Shown here one piece after another: positions 50,939 to 62,900 of a DNA stretch of 64,000 nt. The stretch is taken from positions 4,445,404 through 4,509,403 of the forward strand of contig NZ_CP042914.1 of assembly GCF_008065135.1 (NCBI RefSeq), written 5' to 3'. The translations under genes and the position numbers were made by a program. Position 1 is the stretch's first letter. The number at the start of each line of letters is the position of its first letter. The DNA comes from Roseimaritima ulvae (GTDB taxonomy: Bacteria > Planctomycetota > Planctomycetia > Pirellulales > Pirellulaceae). Below the pieces are notes generated by a model. The model was not told the DNA's origin, ran no database searches, and saw only the letters and a list, made by a program, of their open reading frames with translations.

Positions 50939-53900
50939 GTGTTTAAGTTGCTTCAATCACGTTCGGCTCGGCGCGCCGCGCGGAAACGTCATAGTGCCCG
51001 TCGACAAGCTTTACAAAGTCGGCGGACCATCTTCGAAATGCTCGAAGATCGCCGTTTGTTAGCCGCCTTCTCCGATTTGGAAAGCGTCGCCCCGCTCGGA
51101 TCACTCGTGGTCGCGAACACCGAGTCATCGACGTTTGGTACGGTTTCGGAGACGGATAGCTACACGATCGAATTGGCTGGTGGACAAACGGCAACCGTTT
51201 TGTTCAAGCCCATCGATACGGGCATTCAAGGTCAACTGGCGGTCACGAATCCTAACGGTATATCGCTTGGACAAGTGGATGCGGTTACGACCGGCGATTC
51301 GATCGAACTGTCATCGCTAGCCATTTCCGATCCCGGTACTTACCAGATCGACGCCACGAGTCTTGCCGGTGTGGGCGCCTACGAATTGACCGTTGCGCTG
51401 AACGCTGTCAATGAATCGGAAGTGTTGGGAATTGCCAATGACACGATCGGCGATGCCCAGCCGATCGATGGCCAACCGACCCTGCTGCCCGGGCCCAGCG
51501 ACCGTTTCGCGGTGCGGGGAAACACTGATGCAGCAGGAGATTTCTTTTCATTCTCCTTGGACAGTGGGCAATTTGCGACACTGGCGGTAACTGGGGGAGA
51601 CCTCGCGACGTCTGTCGAGCTATACGACGACAGTGGAACTCTGCTGGCACAGGGCGTTGATTCGGGTGCCGCAGGCAATACATCGATCGAAGATTTCCGC
51701 GCATCGGCAAACGGAGTGTACATAGCACGTGTCACCGGTGGAATCGGTAGCGAATTCAATCTGATGGTTGTCCGTGACAGTTCGTTTGATAGGGAGGCCA
51801 GTGCGGAAAGTCCGCAAGACATCTCAAGGACATCGCGTGTGCTTTCCCATTTGGGTGGAGAGGGTTTCGGCGCGGCAGTGCCCAATGAACTTGAGCCCAA
51901 CGCTTCTATCACAGCGGCAACTGACTTTCAGGGGAATTTCGTAAATAGCGGCGAGGATACTTACTTTGGTGAAGTACAAGGCTCGATCGATAATTCGTCG
52001 GACGCCGACTACTTCCGCATTTGGGCCTCACCAGGAGATACGATCGACGTTCGCCAATTTGGAGGCAGCCTCGGCGACCCCTACCTCTATCTTTACAACA
52101 ACACCGGCAGACTGCTGGCCTCCAATGATGACACCTTTGGATTACAACCAAGAATCCTGTATTCCTTTGGCAGCGCGAACAGCAATTATGCGGGCGACTA
52201 CTACATTCGTGCCGATGCTTATTCGTCGCATGTTGGCAGCTACACCATGACGGTCGAGTTGCAGTCCAACGCTCCATTGGGAATCCAAGACAACGAAGAC
52301 TTTTACGGTATCTCGGTTGCTTCCGGCGACGTTTTAACGATTTCCACGACCACACCAGGGGACGGAAGCGGCGAGCCACGCAACGACTTAGATCCGATTG
52401 TCGAACTGTACGACGCGGATAACGTGCTGGTAGCGTCAAACAATAACGGGCCCGATGGACGCAATGCCCTGATCCAGGATTATCACGCCGTCGACGCTGG
52501 CACATACATTGTCCGTGTTGCTCCCGTGGTAGGATCCGGGGCCTATACATTGAATGTTGTCGGGGCAACCGGGGTGGCGGATCCGGCATTGGAAGTTTCC
52601 TCTACCAGCATTATGGACGGCACGACGGTCACGGCATTTCCCAACTCGATCGATATCGAATTTAGTGATCCGATCCTGCTTTCTTCTCTGAATCCTGACG
52701 ATCTGACAGTCAACCACATCGCCGCTTCAGCTGTTTCGATTTTGAACGCAACCACGGCACGATTCGATCTTAGTGGACTTTCGAGCGGTGATGGACCTTA
52801 CACTTTCTCGTTGGCAAGCGACGCAATCGAAAATTTGCAGGGCACAGGCAACGATTCCTTCTCGGCCACCTTAACACTCGATACCATCGGACCCTCGGTT
52901 GTATCGACTTCGCTGCTTGCCGACGAAGTCATTGCACCAGGCGATTTGACCTTCAGCGCGACGCTGGACGAAGACCTTGATGCGTCTTCGCTGGATGCGT
53001 CCGATGTGATCTTGCTGGAGCAACTCTCAGGTAACACAGTTGTACCCGACTCGCTGGTCTACGATTCCGACGCAGATACGTTGACCGTTACCTTCCCCGG
53101 CCTTAACGACGGCCGCTACACCCTATCGCTGTTTGGCGACGAAGAAGGATTGCAGGATCTGGTTGGCAATACGTTGCAAGGCAATACGGGCATCGGGTCG
53201 GCAACCTATGAATTGCCGTTTGTGGTCGATACGGCACAGCGGCCGCTGCCGGTCGACTTCCGCCCCGTTGTGCCACTTGGTTCGCTGATCAGCGAGGCGT
53301 CGTATCGGGGTGGGTTTGATGCACCTGGGGATACGGACGAATATACAATCGAGTTGGATGCGGGCCAAACCGCTACCATTTTATTGCTCCCCGAAGACGA
53401 GACACTGGCTGGATCGATCATCCTGTATGATCCCAACGACCAGGCCCTCGGCACCGTCAATGCCACGGCAGGCCAGCCAGTGTTGTTGCAAACCGCGGCC
53501 ATATCGGAGACAGGCACCTACCGCATCGCTGCCGGCAGCTTGCTGGGCGACGGAACGTTTGATTTGCAGGTTTATCTGAACACGGCGTTCGAACCGGAAG
53601 CGGCCGGAGGAACCGGCAACGACGATTTTGGGACCGCGGATGACCTGGCCGCAAGTTTCATCTCGCTCGGTTCGGATCGGGCGGCCGTGGTGGGCCGCAG
53701 TGATGGAGAAACCGGCGATCACTATCGATTTTTCCTTGCCGCTGGTCAATCAGCCAGCGTGGTGCTCACTTCAACCGATCCCAGTGCTGACATTCAGCTG
53801 TTGGCCTCAGATGGCACGCCTTTGGCGGTCGGCGTCGATTCGTCCTGGAACGTATCACGCAAAATCACCAATTTCACGACCACGGTTGACGATGACTTCG

Positions 53901-56900
53901 TCGTTGCCGTATCAGGTCACGCCGGCGCGCAATACAGCTTGGTTGTCAGCCGCGATCTACAATTTAGTTACGAGCCGAATGACAGTTTGGCTTCCGCCCA
54001 GAGAGTCGAAGACGGAGATTCGGTTCTAGGGCATATTGGCGGCGCAGGATCGATCGAAGACGCGATTCAAGTGGCGGTGCACAGCAGCAGCAACGCCATC
54101 GTCAACCAATTGAATGACGACACCTTCTTCAACTTCAACGCTGTCAATGTGACCGGCAGTCAAATCGATACGGTCGCCGAATTGGCTGCGTACGATGTGG
54201 TCATCATCGGTGATTCCAACGTGCACGGCCAACTCGACGGGGCGGCGGCTGCGCTGCGTACGTTTGTCGAAACCGGTGGTGGGCTAGTCGCCACCGGCTG
54301 GTCGATTTACTCCGCCGGGGCGTCCACAGCACCCGTGATTTCCGATATTGATGCAATCGTTCCGGTGGATACGACGGTCCCTTATCAATGGTTTAATTCC
54401 GGCACGGTTTCCATCGTCGACGCGACGCATCCGGTCACCTCCGGGCTCTCTGACATTGCGTATTCCAGCCACATCGAGTACTCGACCGGCGGCATCGATC
54501 CAGGGGCACGCGTGTTAGCGACAATAGGCGGTCATGACGTCGTTGTGGTTTCCAACAGCGGACGCGGACGCTCAGCGTATCTTGGTCCAGTTTACCCCCA
54601 CGGTAACTTCTCGACCGGCGCCGCCGACCAATTACTTGAGCAAACGGTGGCGTGGGCGGCGGGCGATTCGACGGACACCTATCAGTTCCTTGCGGAACCG
54701 GGAGATTGGTTACGGTTCTCCACTTCCACGCCGTTCGATGGTGGCGGAGACGTCAACAACCGGCTCAACCCGAGACTCACCCTGTACGCTCCCGATGGTT
54801 CCGAGCTGCTTTCGGATGACGATGGGTTAGACGACAAAAACGCGTCGCTCAACTACACGGTGCCCAGCGACGGGGGTGGGACATACTACGTGGTGGTCGA
54901 GTCTGCCGATGGCAGTAGCGGTGAATATGTGCTGATGAGCACGGGGTACACCGGCGAAAGCGGATTCACAGCCGCGGCCATCGACCCCACGAACGGAGCC
55001 TACTTAGACGCGGCTCCCAGCGAGGTCGCGGTTCAGTTCAGCGATGCGTTTCTATTGACGACACTGACCGCCGACGATTTGACGGTCAATGGAACACCCG
55101 CCACTTCGTATCAACTCGTTGACGGTCGGACGGTGGTCTTCCAAATTCCTGCCCTTGGAGAAGGCACGCACACGTTGGAGATTGCGACAAACGCGGTACT
55201 GGACCTCCGGGGGACGCCGCTGGACGGCATCACGAGCACCTTCACGAATGACTTTTCAGGGCCCCGTGTTGTCAGCACGTCCATTCAGCAAGGTGATGTC
55301 GTTCAGTCGGGCGATCTGATCTATACGGTCAGCTTCAACGAGCCGATCGCAGAATCGAACCTTGACAGCCAGGATGTTTCCTTATGGGGAATCGGCCGGG
55401 ACAATGTGTATAGCCCCACAACTTTCCGCTATGACAGTGAGACGCAAACACTGACCATCGGATACGAATCGCTGCCGGAAGACAACTACCGGCTGACGCT
55501 TGCCAGCGGGGATGGTCGGTTCGAGGATCCCTTAGGAAACGACCTCGATGGCGAGCCGCTGGTATTTCCGATTCCAGACAACTTGTCCGGTGACGGGAAT
55601 AACGGTGGTGACTTCTTCGTTGAATTCACGTTGGATAATATTACGGATCTAGTCCCGACGCCGCTGCAGGAACTTTCGCCGGCCGGTAGCCTGCTCTATA
55701 GCGAAACGGTATCAGGTCTGCTCGAACCGACTGGAGACGTTGACACGTTTACGATTAACCTGGACGCAAATCAAGTTGTCTCAGTGTTGTTGACGCCTAG
55801 TGCGGGCGACTTGGTCGGGCGGCTTGAGCTGAATGATCCGAGTGGCAACCCGGTGGCATCCGTCGCTGCTTCGGCGGCTGGCCAACCGGCTTGGCTACAG
55901 AGCGCGGCGGTGGATACAGCAGGCGTCTACGAGATCCGGGTCGAAGGTACCGCCGGAGCCGGTGAGTTTTCCCTCGAGCTGTATCTTAATGCAGCGTTGG
56001 AAGACGAATCGGTTCAAGGGGTCACAAACGACACGCTATCAACCGCAGAAAATATCGACGTTTCGGCGGTAGCGACGTTTGCATCGGCCAATCGCCTGGC
56101 TGTGTTAGGCCACACCGATGCCGCTGCTACTCTTTCCGGCGACGACGCGGAGACGCCGGACTTTTTCAGTTTTACCCTTGCGGCTGGCACCTACAACACG
56201 ATTGCGCTTACCGCCGCCTCTAGGGAAGATGAACTGCAACTGGAACTTTATGATTCGGCAGGCCAACTATTGACGATCGGTGTGCCTGATGCAAAGAACG
56301 TTGACCGCTTTATCGAAGGCTTCTCTCCCACGGCGACCGACACCTTTACGGCCCGTGTCAGCGGCGCCGAAGAGACGCCGTACAGCCTTGTGGTAACACG
56401 TGGTTCTGCATTTGACTTGGAATTTAATGACCGGGATGACGATCCACAAAATCTCGGTTCAGCAACGCAGGTCGTGGGAGGTTTAAGCCGTAGCAGCGCA
56501 CAGACGTCGGGTGGTGCTTCGGTGGCCGTGGTTCACGGCACCGACATTAGCGCGTCGAGCTTGGCTGGTTTCAACGCGATCGTCGATCAACTAAATGACG
56601 ATACGTATTTCGATTTTACCGCAAGTCTGGTCGCGCCGACGGACATCGACACGGTCGAAGAGTTGATGCAGTATGACGCGGTGGTGATCGGTAACACGGG
56701 CCGTTCTAGCTCCAGTGGCGACTCTTTTGGAACCTACGCCGCCGCATTGCAACAGTGGGTCGAAAATGAATCGGGCGCGGTCGTGATGACCGGTTGGGGG
56801 ATCTACGGATCCGGCAACGAATCCTCCACGACCATTGCAGCGATGGAAGCCATCTTGCCGGTCAATCTCTCCGGGTACACTTACCAAAACAGCGGTGTGG

Positions 56901-59900
56901 TCACACTCAATGGTGTCGAACATCCGGTTGTAGAAGGTGTCAGCACATTCAGTGTTGCCAACACCTATGTCGAAGTGCCAAGCGGTACTCCGGCGGTCGA
57001 CGCCGACGCCATTGTGTTGGCAACAACCGTCTCCCGTCCGTCCGTTGCCGTACGGACCAGCGGTTCTGGGCGGGTCGTCTACCTGGGGCCGGTCTATTCG
57101 GCAGCCTCCACCTATCCGACGACCGAACTGCGTTCCGGTGACCCTGATCGACTGCTGGAGCAAGCGGTCAATTGGGCCGGCGGCAATGACGCGACGGATC
57201 AGTTCGCATTCCAGGTCAGCAATCACGACCAACTCACGATCTTCACTAAGCGTTTGGGCGAGGGCAACGGCGAGCCGCAAAATTCGCTAGATCCGGTGAT
57301 TGAATTGTACGACTCTGCCGGCAATCTTGTCGCCAGCAACGACAACGCCGATGGCTCGACGTTGGATGCGTTGGTGAGCTACAACGTGCCGAGCGATGGG
57401 GAAGGGATTTATCGAGTCAAGCTGATCGCTGGTGAGGGAAGCGGTGATTACTCGTTGCAGATCGAAGGAGCCACGGCGACGGCTCCCCCATTGGTTGTGG
57501 CCGCCACGGACACCAGCGATGGTACGGAACTCAACACCTTTCCGACGGCTCTGCGCGTCGATCTTTCCCAACCGGTCATCTTGACGTCGGTCCACGCCAG
57601 CGACTTGACGGTCAACGGAACGTCGGCGGTTTCCGTTACGGCGCTCGATGCGGATACCCTGGAGTTCGACATCAGCGGCGCCAATCAAGGGGATGGCATA
57701 TATGAAGTCACATTGAGCGGTCTGACGAGCCTTGGTGGCGTGGATCTCTCTCAGTTTGTCATGACGTTTGACGTGGAAGCGACAGCACCGTTCGTGACGT
57801 CCAGTTCCATCGACGATGGGCAATCATTGTCCCCCGGTGATTTGTCTTATGTGGTAACATTTAGTGAGCCGCTGAACGCGGCAGAGCTGGGTGCAGAGGA
57901 CGTCACCCTGGTGGACCACATCAGCGGTGCGACCTTTAATGCGTCGAATTTCATCTATGACGATTCGACTCATTCGCTGACGGTTAGCTATACCGATTTG
58001 CCACAGGGCAATTACACACTGACACTTGCTTCGGACCCAGATGCGTTTCGCGATCGTCGCGATAATCTGCTCGATGGTAGCCCCAGCTTCCCGCTGCCCT
58101 CAGGGGACGGCCTCTCAGGCGACGACTTTGTGCTGGAGTTCCAGTTGGACGTCGATACGACCGCCTATCCAGTCCCGCTAGAGCCCATCGATCCGTTGGG
58201 TTCATTGGTTTTCGGATCCGATGTAACCGGCGCCATCAGCTCTGATACAGACCTGGATGCCTTTACGGTTGACATCGATGCCGGTCAACAGGTCAGCCTT
58301 GCTTTAGTGCCCGACGGTGCCCTGATCGGTACGGTCGAACTGGTGGCCCCAGACGGTGGCAGCACCCAGGCCGTGGCCTCGGCTGCAGGAGATGCGGCTG
58401 TACTGCAAAATGTATTGGCGGTCGAGGCAGGCACTTACACGATCCGCGTAGGCGGTACGGGCGCGGCCAGTAACTATACACTTCAACTCGTCCTGAATGC
58501 GACGTTGGAATCGGAGACCTACGGTGGCGCCGCAAACAACGACACCTCCTTTGCGCAGGAAATCAACGACAGCTTCATCGAACTTCCCGGCGGGGCGGAT
58601 CGGGCCGCCGTCCTCGGTATCGCAGATGGGATAGATTTCCAGGAGGCGCAGACCCAAACGGGGAACGTGTTTAGCGGAAATGTGTTGGCGTTCAACTATG
58701 ACAATGCACCGACGCCGGCTGGATCCGCTTCATTGACAATCACTGTACGTGCCGATCTTGACGGCTCCACCGAGTATCTCACGCTTGCCGCCGAGGGTAT
58801 CTTTCTAGAAAATCTGTTCGTCAGTGGCGGCTCCCAAGGCGGTACGGTGACGACGACGCTGGCGATCCCGCAAAACCAGTTGGAACAGCTGTTAGCGGAC
58901 GGAACGATCGCGTTCACAGTGACGCCCAGCGGCAGCGTGGATAACTTCATCACCGACAACTTTCTGACTCTGGACCTGAACTACGCACGGTCAGGCGAAC
59001 CGGACGTATACCGCTTCCACCTAGCTCAAGACCAAGTGGCGACGCTGGCCGTTGCGGGGCTCGGCGAAGGCGGCCACCAGCTGGAATTGCTCGACGCCGA
59101 TGGCGATCTGTTCACAATTGGTCAGCAGGGATGGTCTAATGTTGCCGTAGCCGTAGTCGATTTTGTCGCCCCCGTAGCCGGTGACTATTACGCTCGGATT
59201 CGCGGCAACAGCGATTACAGTTTTGTTGTCACCCGTGGTATCGGTTTTAACACCGTCGCCAACGCTGGAGGGGAGCGACCGCTCGGTCCGAGCAACGCGA
59301 TACTCACGCATGGCGGATCATACGCCAGCCAAGTACTTGCCGATGGACCAGTTGGCTATTGGCGGTTGGGGGAGTCGTCGGATTCCGTTGCGGTGGATGA
59401 TTCCGACAGCGACATCAGCGGTGTCTATAACGGCGTCACGCTGGGGCAGCCGGGCGCTGTTTTCGGGGACCCCGACACCGCCGCCTTCTTCGCCGGTGGC
59501 TCCACCAACCAATTTGTCGAGATTCCCGATGACGTTCGGTTGCACGGCAATCGCCAACAAACGGTAAGCGGTTGGTTTAAAACGAACGGCTTCGACAAGA
59601 CCTGGCAGTCCATATACTGGAAGGGCGATACACCGGATTGCTCTGTAAATTGCCAGAATCGCGAAAACACGCTGTGGATCAACCGTGCCGGCTACCTGCA
59701 CTTCACGTCAACGCCAAGTGGGGCAAGCACGCAGCTAACTCTCGACACCGCCGCAGGGTTGGTTCAAGTCGGCCGCTGGCATCACTTCGCCACGGTGATC
59801 GATGCCGACAGCAACCAAATGCTGCTTTACCTCGACGGGACCTTGGCGGCGTCACGCAGTTATTCAACCGCTGGGATCAAGGACACCTCGGGACCATGGC

Positions 59901-62900
59901 GATTGGCACGGACTCCCTCGGAAACCACGGAGCTGAATGGTTTTCTTGATGAGATCGCCATCTTCAACCACTCGCTCAGCAGCGCACAAATTCAGAATCA
60001 ATACGACGCCGGCACCGAGGGCGTCAGCGTTTCCGACTACACCTTCGAGGCCAACGAAGGGGATCAGCTGCTGATCACCACAACCACGCCGGGCGACGAA
60101 TTCGGCCAGCCACTGAACCTCTTTGACCCAGCGCTCGAGCTGTACAACGAATTAGGCTTCTTGGTCGGTGCCGATACCGGTGGTGCCAGCGATGGTCGCA
60201 ACGTCCGACTCAGCTACACGGTCCCCGAGGGCAACGGCGGACAATATCGAATCCGCGTCAGCGGCATACACGACGGCGACCTGACGCTCCGCGTCAACGG
60301 CGCGAGCGCGTCAAACGAACGGGCCCCGTTTGTCGTCGCTACCTCCCCTGTTGACGGCGAAGTTTTTTCGACTCCGCCCAATGCGATCGATCTGACATTT
60401 AGTGAACCGTTCCGCATCGACACACTGAATCTCACCGACCTGATCATTGACAACGGAGGAAGTGTCTCCGATGTCCAAGTGCTGTCCGCCGTGACCGCGC
60501 GGTTCGTCGTCGACCTGCCCGATGTGGAAGCTGCTTATACCTACACGCTGGCCACCGACCGCATTATCGATCTTCAGCAACAGGGAAACCTGGCTTACTC
60601 GGGTTCGCTGTTGATCGACAAAACGGGACCCTACGTGGTCGACCAGTCGCCGCAGTTGCAGGCATCGGCGCCATTCTCGGAGCTGACGTTTGTCTTCAGT
60701 GAGCCCATCGACGCAGAGACATTCACCACCGCCGATGTCGTCAGTTTCACGGGGCCTGGTGGTGTCAACCTTATCTCTGCGATTAGCGGTGTGTCGGTTG
60801 ATGGAAATCAGGCCACCGTACAGTTCAATGCCCAATCGGTGCGAGGCACCTATACGATGCTGATTGGTCCAGCAATCGATGACTTGACTGGAAACGCGAT
60901 GGACCAAGACCAGGACGGCACGCCCGGCGAAGAGAACCAAGACCGACACATCGCCACGGTTGAATTAGAGTCTCCCGACCTTCGCCCTGTGTCGACCAGT
61001 GTGCCCACGACGGCAAGCTTCGGTGACGATGTGGCGATCAGCTGGTCGGTTGAGAACATTGGAACCGATGCAGCCTTGGAGCAATGGTCCGATCGCATTT
61101 ACCTGTCCACCGATATGATCCTGGACTCCAATGACATATCACTGGCGACGGTGCCCGCCAACACCGGTGGCTCGCTCAACGCGGGAAGTGCTTATTCTCA
61201 AACGGCCACGGTAACCTTGCCGCTCAGCGTGAACTTGGACGCCGGCAACTACTACTTTATAGTGGTCGCGGATGTCCTGGGAGAACAAGCCGAGAGCACC
61301 GAAGCGAACAATCAGAACGTCAGCGAACAGGTCGCCATCGGGCTGCCGCCGCTGCCGGACCTTGTGGTGTCTAACATCCTGGCTCCCGTCGAAGGACTTT
61401 CAAACCAGCCTATCGAGGTCACCTGGACGGTTACCAATCAGGGCGCCGGTGATGCCAGCGGCGAGTGGAAAGACTTCCTGTTCTTGTCGACCGATCAGGT
61501 GGCCGGCAACGACCAGTTCTACGGATCCTTCGAGTATTCAGGGACGATTCCGGCAGGCCAATCGATTACGCGGACACAGCGGATCAACCTGCCCAGGACA
61601 ATCAGCGGCAACCACTGGGTGATCGTCCAGACGGATGCCGAGAACACGCTGTTTGAGCACAATGCGGAGAGCAACAACACGGCAATCGACGATCAGCCGA
61701 TCGCAATTCGCTTGTCGCCGTTTCCCAATCTGCAGGTCAGTTCTGTCGCCGCGCCGGTGACCGCCTTCTCGAGCCAGAGCACGGTCGTCGAGTGGGTCAC
61801 GACGAACGTGGGCACGGGCGCCACGAGCGCATCGTCTTGGAGAGATGCGGTGTACCTATCGCTCGATACCACACTGGACGCTACGGATGTCTACCTCGGT
61901 GAGGCGAGCAATTCCAGCTATCTAAATGCGGGGGAGAGCTACAACAATAGTCTGGCGGTGACGCTGCCGCGGGGCATCGACGGAAACTACCACTTCCTGG
62001 TATCGGCAGATTGGCGGAACCAAGTTTTCGAATTTGAAGACGAAGCGGACAACGTCGGCGGCGGAAACTCAACGAACGTCCAGCTTACCCCGCCCCCAGA
62101 CCTGCAGGTGTCTTCTGTCCAGGCCCCTCCGCTAGCCTTCTCGGGCCAAACGATGGCGCTGAGTTGGACCGTTCAAAACAGGGGCTCGGGCCGAACGCTT
62201 GAGAGTGCTTGGTACGACGACATTTACATGTCTGAAGACGAAGAACTGGTGATCAGTGGCGAGAATGCTGACCGCTATTTGGGACGCCGCTATCACAACG
62301 GCACTCTTGAAGTCGACGAGTCTTACGTGGAGACAATGAATGTGAACCTGCCAATCGGCATCAGTGGCGAGTACTTCTTCTTCGCCCGGACCGATTCACT
62401 CAATCAGGTTTACGAGCACGCGTCGGAATCGAATAACACCCACAGTAGCGTGGCCGCCACGAATGTGCTGCTCACCCCTCCACCCGATCTGGAAATTGCC
62501 CAGCTCGTAACACCGACCACGGCCTTGGCGGGACACGCCTTGACGGTCAACTTTACCGTCGAAAATTACGGCGCATCGGGTACTCCCAACTATTCCTGGA
62601 TCGACGCCGTCTACTTATCCAGTGATGCGGTGTTAGACAGCAATGACTTAAAACTTGGCGACATCGGGCATTATGGTGCGCTGCCCGATTTTGGGTTTTA
62701 CGACGTTTCGCACACGTTTGTCCTACCCGATGGGATCCAGGGTGAATTCTACGTTCTGGTGCACACCGACCAACGTGATGTGGTCTTTGAGCTCGACAAT
62801 GAAAACAATGTGAGAAGTGGACCGGCGATCACAATCCAGTCGTTGCCGGCGGACCTGATTGTCTCGGCGGCCGGTGCCCCAGCAACGGGTGAGGCGGGCA